Notes: generated by a model from the letters alone, not told the origin. A DNA stretch of 64,000 bases from Geomobilibacter sp964432205 (GCA_964432205.1 CAYSMK010000021.1:1-64000), one strand, 5' to 3'. Shown: positions 10,006-19,202, numbered from the stretch's first letter. A program made the numbers and translations.

Positions 10006-10032
10006 AAAAGGAGGGGAGACCCTCCTTTTTTT
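10006..10032 (+). terminator. Rho-independent terminator after mtgA
   Basis: AAAAGGAGG pairs with CCTCCTTTT around a six-base loop and is followed by further T residues. It ends the pdxA-mtgA transcript. Confidence 0.85.
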
Positions 10033-10102
10033 GTTGTCAGCTGTTACAATTTTTAGAAAAAATACAACTTAAGCTCAAGAATTCAGAGACATTACCGAAA
10101 AC

Positions 10103-10112
10103 TGTATACAAT
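10103..10112. promoter_or_regulatory. TGTATACAAT motif upstream of the chemoreceptor gene
   Basis: TGTATACAAT 47 bases ahead of the chemoreceptor ATG repeats the core found in the atp leader (1864-1872). It may be an operator or may double as a -10 region. No matching -35 is convincing. Confidence 0.3.
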
Positions 10113-10158
10113 TCACCAACTACATTTTCACAGTCAGCAACGAATCACCGGAGAGAAC

Positions 10159-12249
10159 ATGAAAAAGAAGCTGATTTACAAGGTGCTTGCCATCATCGGC
10201 ATCATCCTCTGCATCTGCTTTGCCGGGATGGGAGTGACCGCCCTCTGGCTGCAGTTTCGTTCAACCATCGATCTCCAGGTGAACAACAGCCGTACCCTTT
10301 CCGGGATCATCATCCGCGATCTCGATGAATATCTGATGCGCGGCGAGACCAAGGAGGCCGCGCACTACCTGAAACAGATCCAGGAGCAGCGTTTTGCAGT
10401 CGACGTCCGCCTGTTCGACAGGAAAGGGGTTGATCGAAGCGGCGCTGCCCCGAAATACCGGAAAGAGGCAGAAACGGCCCTGCGAACCGGCCAGGCCAGC
10501 GAGCTACAGGCCACGGAAGATGGAAGGCATCTGCTCACTAGGGCAGTGCCGTTGAAAAACGAGGCCCGTTGCAAGTCGTGTCATCCTTCGGACCCGGATC
10601 AACTCGGGGTACTGGTCTTGACCACCTCGCTGGATGCCGGCTACCAGAGCGCCATGCGCCTTTCTCTGGTACTCACCATTGCCGGCGTAATCGCCTTTGC
10701 GGTCATCCTGGGGGGACTCGCGTTTTTCTTCAACCGGACCATCATTCGAGAAGTTTTGAACCTGTCGGGGAATGTGGCCGAACTTGCCAAGGGCGAGGGT
10801 GACCTGACACGGGAGGTGGCAATTCGGACCGATGACGAGATCGGCCGACTGGGGAAGGACATCAATCATCTGACCGCCAAGCTGCGGGAAATTATCGGCT
10901 CTCTCTATGACCACGGCAGCGGGGTCGCGTTCAAGGTCTGCCAGTTGACCCAGACGACGGAGAAGACCGTGACGGCGGCGGGATCCCAGAAGGAAGAGGC
11001 GGTTACGGTTGCCGTGGCCGCCGAGGAGATGGCTGCCACGCTCAACGGGGTTGCGGTCAATACGCACCAGGCGGCCAATCTGGCGACAGCCGTCAACGAG
11101 GCTGCCGGAGAAGGGATGACCGCGGTCGACGCGAGCTGGCACTGCATGGAAGGGATCAAATCCAGTGTTGACCAGACCCTGGTTACCGTGCAGCGGCTTG
11201 CGGCATCGTCCAATACCATCGGCGAGATCGTCAGCCTTATCGAGGACATTGCCGACCAGACCAACCTGCTGGCTCTCAATGCCGCCATCGAAGCGGCCCG
11301 TGCCGGCGAGCACGGTCGGGGGTTTGCCGTCGTGGCCGATGAAGTCAAGAACCTCTCGGCGAAAACAGCCACCTCCACCAAGGAAATATCCAGGATCATC
11401 GCGACGATTCAGCAGGAAGGGCAGGCCGCGGCGGTGTCCATGGCCGATGAGCAGGCCAGGGTAGCGGAAGGGGTGGCAACGGCGGAGGTGGCCCGGAAGG
11501 CCTTGGGACGAATCCTTTCCCTGACCGGCGACTCCACGGAGATGATCAACCAGATTGCCACTGCCACCGAGGAACAGAGCGCCACCACCCAGGAAATTAC
11601 CCAGAAGATCCAGCGTATATCCCAGGTGGCCATGGAGGTCAACGAGTTGATGACCGTCAACGATAAGACCTGCCGTCAGCTGAGTGTGGTCGCGGAACAG
11701 ATCTATGCGTCGTTAGGACGCTTCAAGGTCGGCAATTACCACGATACGATGAAAGATTATGCCTGCGAGCTGCGTGACAGGGTGGTAGGAGCGCTGCAAC
11801 AGGCAATGGCCCAGGGGCGGATAACGGAAGAAGCCCTCTTCTCCAGGCAGTATCGGCCGATACCCAACACCTTTCCCCAGAAGTACTCCACCTCCTATGA
11901 CAGCCTGTTCGATCAGATCATCTCCCCGCTCCAGGAGGAGGTGCTCGCCAGGGACAGCAACCTGATCTTCAGCATCTGCGGCGATGATCACGGCTATGTG
12001 CCGAGCCACCACCTGAAGTTCAGCAAGCCGCTCACCGGTGACCCGGAGATCGACAAGGTACAGAACAGAACCAAGAGGATCTTCGACGACCCGACCGGCA
12101 AACGGGCCGCCCAAAACACCACGCCGTTCCTGCTCCAGACCTATCTGAGAGACACGGGCGAGATCCTGAACGACATGTCCACTCCCCTCATCATCAACGG
12201 GCGGCACTGGGGAATGGTGCGGGTCGGGTATAAATCTTTGGCCGACTGA
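10159..12249 (+). CDS. methyl-accepting chemotaxis protein with periplasmic c-heme site and C-terminal PAS-like domain
   Basis: A 696-residue chemoreceptor. Order: membrane helix 1 (about 7-31); periplasmic domain (about 35-160) containing the c-type heme motif C138-K-S-C141-H142; membrane helix 2 (about 168-190); HAMP linker (about 192-248); and a signalling domain whose hairpin tip carries EDIADQTNLLALNAAIEAARAG. After the signalling domain comes an unusual extension (about 525-696) with ARDSNLIF, KRIFDDPTGKR and NGRHWGMVRVGY, a PAS-like module found at the C-terminus of some proteobacterial receptors. Heme-containing receptors of this kind are known in Geobacter and are thought to sense redox or ligands. 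GGAGAG precedes the ATG. Confidence 0.9.
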   Translation: MKKKLIYKVLAIIGIILCICFAGMGVTALWLQFRSTIDLQVNNSRTLSGIIIRDLDEYLMRGETKEAAHYLKQIQEQRFAVDVRLFDRKGVDRSGAAPKYRKEAETALRTGQASELQATEDGRHLLTRAVPLKNEARCKSCHPSDPDQLGVLVLTTSLDAGYQSAMRLSLVLTIAGVIAFAVILGGLAFFFNRTIIREVLNLSGNVAELAKGEGDLTREVAIRTDDEIGRLGKDINHLTAKLREIIGSLYDHGSGVAFKVCQLTQTTEKTVTAAGSQKEEAVTVAVAAEEMAATLNGVAVNTHQAANLATAVNEAAGEGMTAVDASWHCMEGIKSSVDQTLVTVQRLAASSNTIGEIVSLIEDIADQTNLLALNAAIEAARAGEHGRGFAVVADEVKNLSAKTATSTKEISRIIATIQQEGQAAAVSMADEQARVAEGVATAEVARKALGRILSLTGDSTEMINQIATATEEQSATTQEITQKIQRISQVAMEVNELMTVNDKTCRQLSVVAEQIYASLGRFKVGNYHDTMKDYACELRDRVVGALQQAMAQGRITEEALFSRQYRPIPNTFPQKYSTSYDSLFDQIISPLQEEVLARDSNLIFSICGDDHGYVPSHHLKFSKPLTGDPEIDKVQNRTKRIFDDPTGKRAAQNTTPFLLQTYLRDTGEILNDMSTPLIINGRHWGMVRVGYKSLAD

Positions 12250-12288
12250 CCAAACGTCAGAAATATAAGTCCGGGAATGGAGGATGGT

Positions 12289-13944
12289 ATGAGTGGTCTG
12301 ATGAGAGAGGGCTCGCTGGGTTCGATCCTGTTCATGTCGCAGATCATCGGCGAGGATGATATCCGGGCGGCCCTGGACGAGCAGCAGAAGAACGGCTGTC
12401 GTTTCGGCGAGGCCCTGGTGAAACTCGGGATCGTTACCCAGGAGGATATCGACTGGGCACTGGCCAATCAGCTGAACATCCCCTACGTCAGGCTGAAGGC
12501 GGAGATGATCGACCGGGCTGCGGTAGAGCTGGTTCCGGCGTCACTTGCACGGCAATACGGCCTGATCCCGCTGATCCGGACCGGTGACGAGCTCTCGATC
12601 GCCATGATCGATCCGCTCCACAAGGAGGCCATTGCCGCCGTGGAACACCAGACCGACTGTCGGGTGTCGGTGTCGGTTGCTCTGATCCGGGAAATGCGGG
12701 AAATGCACGAACTGTTTTACGGCCCACCCAAATCGACCGACTCGCTCGGTTTTATCTCCGCCCTCTTTCCGGCAGATGCCTTGGACAAGATCAATGCCGA
12801 TCTGACCGGCGCCAAACTCGTTGATTACCTGTTGAGCTACTTGGTGCAACAGCGTCTTACGTCCGTATCGCTCCAACCGGTTGACGAGTCAGTGCATTTC
12901 ATGGCCCGCAAGGGAAGCGCCGTCAGGGAGATCGGTACCTGCCCCCTGGCCAGTGCCAGCCCGCTCTTCCAGAGGCTTCGCCGTCTCGCCGGCATCCACG
13001 GCGACGGTTCAGCGGAAAGGGGGCAGCTCGTCTTCCATTTCCGGGGGACGGAGCTTGCCTTTGAAGCCCTGGTCCTCCGTGGGGAGGGGGGAGATGTCGT
13101 TACCCTCAGGATGCAGGTTCTTTCACCGTTCCCCGCAATCTGCAGCGACTTTTCCGCTCCAGGCACAGTGACAAAGGCGTTCCGCGAACTGACAGAAATC
13201 CAGAGCGGACTTATCATCTGCGCATCACGCAATCCGGCCGACAGGGACCGGCTCGTCGATCTCTACCTGGACGAGCTCGAAACCAGGGGCCGGGCGGTCA
13301 TACTGTTTGGCGACGGGGTGGGGCGCGGACGGAAACGGTTTCCGCGGATCCCCCGCCAAGAGCTGTCTGCCGGCGAGTTTGCGGAGATCATCTCGGCAGG
13401 CCTGGAACATGATCCTGACGTGGTTGCCATAGACAATGCGGGCGAGAAGCAGGTGCTGCTGGCCGCAGGCAGGGTGGCCATGCGGAGGAAGCTCGCCGTG
13501 GCCGGTGTGCCTTTTCATGATCTGGCACTGCTCTTCAGGTACCTGGGGCACCTCTGGCAGCGGCACCACTTTATTCCGGCCTATCTGAAAGGGATCGTTG
13601 CCTGTCGAGGTGTGCTGATTCTCTGCCCGGACTGTCGCAAGGAATATATGCCGCAGCCCGATGAGCTGGATGCCCTGGGGTTGTCGGAACTCCCAGCCCG
13701 CTTTTGGACCTCTGCCGGTTGCGACAGTTGCGACCATACCGGTATCAAGGCGCGGCGCTACCTGCTGGAGGTAATCCCGGTGACCGCGGAGCTGATCGGC
13801 CGCCTGGAAACATCCGGGGACAGTGGCGACCTGGTCCGGTTCCTCGATGAGCAGGGGCATCGGGGGATTATGGCACAGGGTGCGGAGCTTCTGAGGCAGG
13901 GCGAGATTTCGCCGGCGGAATACGTTTCCGCCCTCGTTCTCTGA
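12289..13944 (+). CDS. PilB/GspE-like protein lacking ATPase motifs
   Basis: About 551 residues from the ATG at 12289, chosen because GGAGG lies five bases before it; an ATG at 12277 overlaps that ribosome site. The N-terminal 150 residues form a GspE-N/MshE-N domain (GEALVKLGIVTQEDIDWALA, then PLIRTGDELSIAMIDPL). The rest aligns in outline with PilB, but the Walker A position reads GLIICASRNPADRD instead of GPTGSGKS, the Walker B/Glu position reads DVVAIDN, and the His box is lost. The zinc-binding cysteine pairs (CPDC, CDSC) remain. It is therefore probably a non-hydrolysing relative with a binding or regulatory role. pilT follows 33 bases downstream. Confidence 0.75.
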   Translation: MSGLMREGSLGSILFMSQIIGEDDIRAALDEQQKNGCRFGEALVKLGIVTQEDIDWALANQLNIPYVRLKAEMIDRAAVELVPASLARQYGLIPLIRTGDELSIAMIDPLHKEAIAAVEHQTDCRVSVSVALIREMREMHELFYGPPKSTDSLGFISALFPADALDKINADLTGAKLVDYLLSYLVQQRLTSVSLQPVDESVHFMARKGSAVREIGTCPLASASPLFQRLRRLAGIHGDGSAERGQLVFHFRGTELAFEALVLRGEGGDVVTLRMQVLSPFPAICSDFSAPGTVTKAFRELTEIQSGLIICASRNPADRDRLVDLYLDELETRGRAVILFGDGVGRGRKRFPRIPRQELSAGEFAEIISAGLEHDPDVVAIDNAGEKQVLLAAGRVAMRRKLAVAGVPFHDLALLFRYLGHLWQRHHFIPAYLKGIVACRGVLILCPDCRKEYMPQPDELDALGLSELPARFWTSAGCDSCDHTGIKARRYLLEVIPVTAELIGRLETSGDSGDLVRFLDEQGHRGIMAQGAELLRQGEISPAEYVSALVL

Positions 13945-13977
13945 CAGACCACGACGATACTACTTAGGGAGTTGGCA

Positions 13978-15048
13978 ATGGCACGCATCGACGCATTATT
14001 CAGAATGATGAAGGAGCAGGGGGCATCCGACCTCCATCTCTCCACGGGCAATCCTCCGATCTTCAGGCTGCACGGCGAAATGGTCCGTCTCAACTACAAG
14101 TCGCTCAACCACGAGGAACTGACCGGTATCCTTTTTGAAATCCTCAACGAAAAGCAAAAGGCCCATTTCGAGGAAAAGAAGGACCTGGACTTTGCCTATG
14201 CGATTGCGGACCTGGCCCGCTTCCGGGCAAACTACCTGATGCAGCACCGGGGAGTGGCTGCCGTTTTTCGGATCATCCCGAGCAAGATCCTGTCTGCCGA
14301 CGACCTGGGGCTTCCCGAGGGGGTCCGGAAGATGACCCAGTTCAAGAAGGGGCTGGTGCTGGTTACCGGTCCGACCGGTTCGGGTAAGTCGACCACCTTG
14401 GCAGCCATGATCGACCTGATCAATGCGACCCGCAAGGAGCACATCCTGACCCTGGAAGATCCGCTGGAGTTCATTCACGAAAACAAGGAGTCGCTCATCA
14501 ATCAGCGCCAGATCGGTGAGCATACCGAAAGCTTCGCTTCGGCACTGCGGGCGGCACTGCGGGAGGACCCGGACATCATCCTGGTCGGCGAGATGCGCGA
14601 CCTGGAGACCATCAGCCTGGCCATGAGCGCCGCCGAAACCGGCCACCTGGTTTTCGGTACCCTCCACACCAATACGGCGGCCAAGACCATCGACCGGATC
14701 ATCGACGTGTTCCCGACGGATCAGCAGGAACAGGTCCGGGCCATGCTCTCCGAGTCGCTGAAAGGGGTGGTCTGCCAGCAGCTTCTCAAGACCTCGGACG
14801 GCAAGGGGCGGGTGGCGGCCCTGGAGATCATGCTCGGCACTCCGGCTGTCGGCAACCTGATCCGGGAAGCGAAGACGTTCCAGATCCCTTCCATCATCCA
14901 GACCGCCAAGAAGGACGGCATGCAGCTCATGGACCAGCATTTGCTGGATCTCCTCAAGACCAAACGGATCAACCCGGAGGAGGCCTACCGCTGCGCCATC
15001 GACAAGAAGCAGTTCGAGCAGTATCTGCCGAACCAGCCGGCCACGTAA
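13978..15048 (+). CDS. pilT: type IV pilus retraction ATPase PilT
   Basis: A 356-residue PilT-family hexameric ATPase that drives pilus retraction at the inner membrane. Walker A GPTGSGKST is at 131-139; the Asp box and Walker B region reads DPDIILVGEMRDLETI; the His box reads GHLVFGTLHTN; and the C-terminal AIRExK-like segment is NLIREAKTFQIPSIIQT. The ATG at 13978 is preferred to an in-frame TTG at 13972 because AGGGA lies at the right distance. It probably shares a transcript with the degenerate PilB-like gene just upstream. It could be one of several PilT paralogues. Confidence 0.93.
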   Translation: MARIDALFRMMKEQGASDLHLSTGNPPIFRLHGEMVRLNYKSLNHEELTGILFEILNEKQKAHFEEKKDLDFAYAIADLARFRANYLMQHRGVAAVFRIIPSKILSADDLGLPEGVRKMTQFKKGLVLVTGPTGSGKSTTLAAMIDLINATRKEHILTLEDPLEFIHENKESLINQRQIGEHTESFASALRAALREDPDIILVGEMRDLETISLAMSAAETGHLVFGTLHTNTAAKTIDRIIDVFPTDQQEQVRAMLSESLKGVVCQQLLKTSDGKGRVAALEIMLGTPAVGNLIREAKTFQIPSIIQTAKKDGMQLMDQHLLDLLKTKRINPEEAYRCAIDKKQFEQYLPNQPAT

Positions 15049-15068
15049 TCCTACTTTGTCACATTCGC

Positions 15069-16082
15069 TTAACCGTGCAGCACAGTTTTGTAGAGGCTTA
15101 CGTACCCTTCGGTCTCCCGCATGGGCGACAGATGGGTCAGCACGTACTCCCGGGCATTCCGGCCGCAGCTCGCCCGCAACGCCGGATCATTGGCGAGCCG
15201 CAGCAGTTGCCGCCGGAAATCCGTTTCATCGCGAAACAGCACTCCTGTCTCACCATCCCCTATCAACGAGCGATTTCCCGGAATATCCGCCGCCAGCACC
15301 GGCCGTCCCAGGGCCATGGCTTCCAGCAGGCTGTTGGGCATCCCTTCGAATAGCGAACAGTTGAGGACGATGTCGGCCCGGGCATAGAGATCGCCCATCC
15401 GCTCGTAGGGGACCTCGCCGAGCCATCTGGCCCGAGGGGCAGCGCTAAGCATCTCCCCGATGGCAGCGGCGTAGCCCTGGTCGATGACTCCGCCGGCAAT
15501 GGCCAGCAGCAGAGCCGGATTGTCGCCGAGAAGCGGCGGCAGGGCACTAATGGGGAATGCCACGTTCTTGACCGGTCTGAGGGCTGCGGGGAGGAGGAGC
15601 ACCAGGGCGTTGTCCGGAAACTCAAAGGGGCACTGGCCGGTGATGGGCGGCGGTTCGACCCCTTGGGGGATCACGGAAATCCGCTCTCTGGCGTCAGGAA
15701 AACAGGTGGCAACCGTGCCGGCCTCCTGGTCATCGAAACAGGCGATGGCCGCAGCGGCAGCCACGGCGCGGGCCGTATCGGGATGGTCGCGGAGGGCCGG
15801 GTCGTTGATGTCGCTGCCCGTTATGGTGATCAGGTACGGGCGAGACAGGCCATTGGCAAGTTGCCGGGTCGTTTCACCACAGTAGCGGGCGTGGAACCCG
15901 TGGATGATGTCGGGCGCGAATGAGACCACGTGTTGTCTCATCTCGCTGGCAGGCATGGTGTCGACCGGCAGGACAATGGTCTCGATTCCGACCTGTTCCA
16001 GGAATCTGCGTATCCGCCTGACAGTGGTGATGTTTCCCCGCATGGGGCCTACGGAGTAGGGTGAAACGATGGCAACGCGCAT
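15069..16082 (-). CDS. GT4-family glycosyltransferase
   Basis: A 337-residue GT-B fold glycosyltransferase of the group 1/GT4 type. It begins RVAIVSPYSVG..RGN, has the acceptor-side HGFHARYCGE and TITGSDIND segments, and carries the donor-binding C-terminal motif NCSLFEGMPNSLLEAMALGRPVLA (the EGxPxxxxEAMAxGxPV signature). It presumably adds a sugar from an NDP donor to a surface glycan, but the substrate is unknown. It is convergent with pilT (20-base gap) and has no glycan cluster around it. AAGGA lies upstream of the ATG. Confidence 0.85.
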   Translation of the reverse strand: MRVAIVSPYSVGPMRGNITTVRRIRRFLEQVGIETIVLPVDTMPASEMRQHVVSFAPDIIHGFHARYCGETTRQLANGLSRPYLITITGSDINDPALRDHPDTARAVAAAAAIACFDDQEAGTVATCFPDARERISVIPQGVEPPPITGQCPFEFPDNALVLLLPAALRPVKNVAFPISALPPLLGDNPALLLAIAGGVIDQGYAAAIGEMLSAAPRARWLGEVPYERMGDLYARADIVLNCSLFEGMPNSLLEAMALGRPVLAADIPGNRSLIGDGETGVLFRDETDFRRQLLRLANDPALRASCGRNAREYVLTHLSPMRETEGYVSLYKTVLHG

Positions 16083-16245
16083 GAGTTGGTGGTCCTTGCG
16101 TGATTAATCCCGTATCCGACGAGCGGATCTACTCTTCATTATCAGGCGGTGGTCGGTGTTTAATGCAATGCATGCAAAATATCGGCACACATGCTCAAAG
16201 TCAATACGAACAGGTCGGGCCAACGGCTTACCGGAGAATTTCCGC

Positions 16246-16274
16246 TTGACAAAACCCTTCGAAACGGCTAATTT
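16246..16274 (+). promoter_or_regulatory. promoter of tRNA-Pro
   Basis: TTGACA at 16246-16251, a 17-base spacer and TAATTT at 16269-16274, 12 bases ahead of the mature tRNA 5' end. The match to a sigma-70 promoter is close. Confidence 0.75.
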
Positions 16275-16285
16275 CTGACCCTTGT

Positions 16286-16362
16286 CGGGGCGTAGCGCAG
16301 CCTGGTAGCGCACCTGCTTCGGGAGCAGGGGGTCGGAAGTTCGAATCTTCTCGCCCCGACCA
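16286..16362 (+). tRNA. tRNA-Pro (anticodon CGG)
   Basis: A 77-base cloverleaf. The acceptor stem CGGGGCG (16286-16292) pairs with CGCCCCG (16352-16358); the anticodon arm CCTGC-TTCGGGA-GCAGG places CGG at 16320-16322; the T arm contains GTTCGAATC; and CCA is encoded at 16360-16362. It reads the proline codon CCG. A strong promoter precedes it and a terminator follows. Confidence 0.96.
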
Positions 16363-16371
16363 TTTCCTACA

Positions 16372-16404
16372 GAAAGCCTCATCCTTGCCGGATGGGGTTT
16401 TTTT
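16372..16404 (+). terminator. terminator after tRNA-Pro
   Basis: CCTCATCC and GGATGGGG pair (one G-U) around TTGCC and are followed by seven T residues. It ends the tRNA transcript just before the helicase gene. Confidence 0.8.
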
Positions 16405-16427
16405 GTACCAGCTGCCGGAGCACCCTC

Positions 16428-18689
16428 ATGAAACTCCTGCATGGCCTCAATCCCCCCCAGAAAGAAGCCGTCCTCCACGGCGAGGGGCCGCTGCTGATCC
16501 TGGCCGGTGCCGGCTCGGGCAAGACCCGGGTCATTGTCCAGCGGATCGCCTGGCTCATCCGTGAACGCGGCATCCCTCCCTGGCAGATCCTGGCCGTAAC
16601 CTTCACCAACAAGGCGGCCGGCGAGATGCGGGAGCGGGTCCAGCGGCTGGTCGGCGCGGCCGACTCCCCCCTCATTGCCACCTTCCATGCCACCTGTGTC
16701 CGCATCCTGCGCCGGGAGATCGAGCTGATCGGCTATGGATCGAACTTCGCCATCTATGACGACAAGGATAGCGAACGGCTCTTGAAGGAGATCGTTGCCC
16801 AGCTGAATATTGACGAGAAACGGTATCCGGCGCGGGCCTTCGCCGCGGCCATCGACGACTGCAAGAATGCCGGGCGGCTGCCGGAGGATCTGCCGGCCGG
16901 CGATTCCAGAACGGCCCAGCTGGTACGGGTCTACACCGCCTATCAGGAGCGGCTGCGGAAGAACAATGCCCTCGACTTCGGCGATCTGGTGCTCCTGACC
17001 GTGCGCCTTTTCGAGGAACATCCCGCGGTGCTTGACCGTTACCGCGAGCGGTGGCAGTGGCTCCTGGTGGACGAATACCAGGACACCAACCCGGTCCAGT
17101 ACCGGCTGGTGCAGCTTCTGGCCGGTGAACGGCGCAACCTCTGCGTGGTGGGGGACGATGACCAGTCCATCTACCGCTGGCGAGGGGCGGACATCCGCAA
17201 CATCCTGGACTTCGAGAAGGACTTCTCCGGCGTCAAGACCGTCAAGCTGGAGCAGAACTACCGCTCCACCGGGACCATCCTGGCCGCGGCCGGCGCGGTG
17301 GTGGCCAGGAACCGTGGCCGGAAGGCCAAGACCCTCTGGACCGAGAACCCGGCCGGCGAAAGGATTGTCTATCGCCGCCTTGAGGACGATCGGGAAGAGG
17401 CCCGTTTCGTCTGCCGCGAGATTGCCCGCTTCGTTCGCCGGGGGGGAGACCTCTCGGATGTGGCCGTTTTCTACCGGACCAACGCCCAGTCCCGGTCCAT
17501 CGAAGACGCCCTGGTGGCGGACGCAATCCCGTACCACATGGTGGGGGGGATGCGGTTCTACGAGCGGCTGGAGATCAAGGACACCCTGGCCTATCTGCGG
17601 GTGCTGGACAATCCGGCCGATGAGGTTTCCCTGAAGCGGATCATCAATGTCCCGCCCCGGGGTATCGGCCATGCCACCATTGACCGGATCAACGAGAGCG
17701 CCCAGCAGGAGGGGCTCACTTTCCATGATGCCCTGCGCAGAGCGGCGACCAGTGGGCTTCTGACCGCCGGGCCAAAGGCAAAGGTGGCCGAATTCGTCCG
17801 GCTTCTGGAGACCTTTCGCGGCTACGTAGCCACCCTGCCACTGGCCGAATTGTCGTCCCGGATCATCCAGGAGAGCGGCTATGCCGCGAAGCTGCAGGAG
17901 GACCGGAGCGAAGAGGCCCAGGATCGGCTGGCCAACCTGCAGGAACTGCTGGTGGCAATGGAGGAGTTCGACCGGACCAGCGAGGAGAAGGGGGTGCCGG
18001 CCTTTCTGGAACAGGTGGCACTGGTCTCCGACCTGGAGCGGAACGAGGCCGGCAGGGTATCTGCCACGTTGATGACCCTGCACGCGGCCAAAGGGCTGGA
18101 GTTTCCGGTGGTCTTCCTGGTCGGCCTGGAGGAGCGGCTCTTCCCCCATGTCCGTTCCCTGGAGGATCCCGAGGCGATGGAGGAGGAGCGGCGTCTCTGC
18201 TACGTGGGGATGACCCGGGCCAGGGAGCGGCTGTTCCTCTCCAATGCGCGCCGGCGGCGGATTTTCGGCCAGGATCAGTACAATGCGCCATCCCGGTTCA
18301 TCGACGATATCCCCCGGGAGCTGGTGGATCTGGAAGAACGGGGCTCGGGGCCCGGGGCTCGGGGTTCGGAAAGGCGGGAATCGGGAACCGGACCCCAGGA
18401 GGGCCTAAAGGGCTGGTGCCCGGTAAAGACGGAATCGCCGACGGGACACAATCTGGCCGCGGTCTTTGCCCGGAGTGAGTCGGATGAGGTGCCTGCCAAC
18501 GAGGTGGAGGTGGTGCCGGAGGATTCCGAGGGGATCGTCCTCGGCATGCGGGTACGCCACGCCAAGTTCGGTGTCGGCACCGTCCGGAAGATCGAGGGGC
18601 GGGGCGACGACCAGAAGGTCATCGTCTGGTTCGCCTCGGTTGGGCCCAAGAAGCTGCTGGTCAGGTTTGCCGGCCTGGAACGGGTGTAG
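16428..18689 (+). CDS. pcrA: UvrD/PcrA-type DNA helicase
   Basis: About 753 residues from the ATG at 16428; an ATG at 16392 would lie inside the tRNA terminator. A superfamily 1A 3'-5' helicase: motif I AGAGSGKT (26-33), motif Ia TFTNKAAGEM, motif II VDEYQDTN, motif III GDDDQSIYRWRGA, motif IV QNYRSTGTIL, motif V TLMTLHAAKGLEF and motif VI CYVGMTRARERLFLS. The C-terminus has the PcrA tudor-like segment (GMRVRHAKFGVGTVRKIEG), which binds RNA polymerase in PcrA. The linker before it is encoded by GGGCTCG-type heptad repeat DNA (18341-18370), giving a Gly/Arg/Ser-rich low-complexity stretch. Role: repair, replication restart and transcription conflict resolution. Confidence 0.93.
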   Translation: MKLLHGLNPPQKEAVLHGEGPLLILAGAGSGKTRVIVQRIAWLIRERGIPPWQILAVTFTNKAAGEMRERVQRLVGAADSPLIATFHATCVRILRREIELIGYGSNFAIYDDKDSERLLKEIVAQLNIDEKRYPARAFAAAIDDCKNAGRLPEDLPAGDSRTAQLVRVYTAYQERLRKNNALDFGDLVLLTVRLFEEHPAVLDRYRERWQWLLVDEYQDTNPVQYRLVQLLAGERRNLCVVGDDDQSIYRWRGADIRNILDFEKDFSGVKTVKLEQNYRSTGTILAAAGAVVARNRGRKAKTLWTENPAGERIVYRRLEDDREEARFVCREIARFVRRGGDLSDVAVFYRTNAQSRSIEDALVADAIPYHMVGGMRFYERLEIKDTLAYLRVLDNPADEVSLKRIINVPPRGIGHATIDRINESAQQEGLTFHDALRRAATSGLLTAGPKAKVAEFVRLLETFRGYVATLPLAELSSRIIQESGYAAKLQEDRSEEAQDRLANLQELLVAMEEFDRTSEEKGVPAFLEQVALVSDLERNEAGRVSATLMTLHAAKGLEFPVVFLVGLEERLFPHVRSLEDPEAMEEERRLCYVGMTRARERLFLSNARRRRIFGQDQYNAPSRFIDDIPRELVDLEERGSGPGARGSERRESGTGPQEGLKGWCPVKTESPTGHNLAAVFARSESDEVPANEVEVVPEDSEGIVLGMRVRHAKFGVGTVRKIEGRGDDQKVIVWFASVGPKKLLVRFAGLERV

Positions 18690-18764
18690 AACCGCTCGGG
18701 GCTCGGGGCTGGGGGCTCGGGTTTAGTCTTGCCCCGAACCCTGAGCCATCTGCCCTGAGCGGTT
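18690..18764. repeat. GGGCTCG heptad hairpin repeat after pcrA
   Basis: Heptads of the form GGGCTCG/GGGCTGG (18694-18723) face CCGAACC/CTGAGCC-type units (18731-18760), with outer ends AACCGCTC and GAGCGGTT as an exact inverted repeat. A related run (18341-18370) lies inside the upstream helicase gene. Confidence 0.7.
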
Positions 18765-18841
18765 TCAACCCGTTGCCTTTCCCGCTGGTTCATGCTAAAA
18801 ATTGGTTTTCTTTCCGCACGTTAAGACAACAGGAGCACGTG

Positions 18842-19129
18842 ATGAAAATAACCCGTGAACAGGTGCAGCATGTGGCCAAGCTGGCCCGGCTCAGCCTGAG
18901 TGACGATGAAGTGGCGACGTTTACCGGCCAGATGGCTGACATCCTGGCCTATGTGGAGAAACTGAACGAATTGGATACCGACGGCATCGTTCCCACCTCC
19001 CATGCCGTGCCGATGGAAAACGCTTTCCGCGACGATGTCGTCCGACCGTCCATCGGCGCCGACGCGGCCCTTGCCAACGCCCCGGACCGGATCGCCGATT
19101 TTTTCCGGGTGCCCAAGGTTATCGAATAA
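18842..19129 (+). CDS. gatC: Asp-tRNA(Asn)/Glu-tRNA(Gln) amidotransferase subunit C
   Basis: The 95-residue small subunit of the GatCAB amidotransferase, which stabilises GatA. The start at 18842 is fixed by CAGGAG just upstream and by the family N-terminus KITREQVQHVAKLARLSL. The C-terminal half has the usual DTDGIVPTSHAVPMENAFRDD segment that wraps around GatA. It is the first gene of a gatC-gatA-(toxin-antitoxin)-gatB block, with a hairpin repeat between it and gatA. Confidence 0.94.
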   Translation: MKITREQVQHVAKLARLSLSDDEVATFTGQMADILAYVEKLNELDTDGIVPTSHAVPMENAFRDDVVRPSIGADAALANAPDRIADFFRVPKVIE

Positions 19130-19134
19130 CTCCA

Positions 19135-19202
19135 GGTAAAGGTTGAGGTAAAGGTAAAGATTGAAAACAGCAGTTCTTTACCTTCACCTTTACCTTCACC
19201 TC
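19135..19202. repeat. 6-nt-period hairpin repeat between gatC and gatA
   Basis: The left arm (19135-19162) is made of GGTAAA/GGTTGA hexads and the right arm (19175-19202) of TTTACC/TTCACC hexads, giving a long purine/pyrimidine hairpin. It sits inside the gat operon just ahead of the gatA ribosome site. Confidence 0.7.

Noticed and set aside
16104..18149. 681-codon open frame on the minus strand opposite the helicase gene
   Set aside because: It is antisense to a clear PcrA/UvrD gene, has no domain I can recognise and is explained by GC-rich codon bias.
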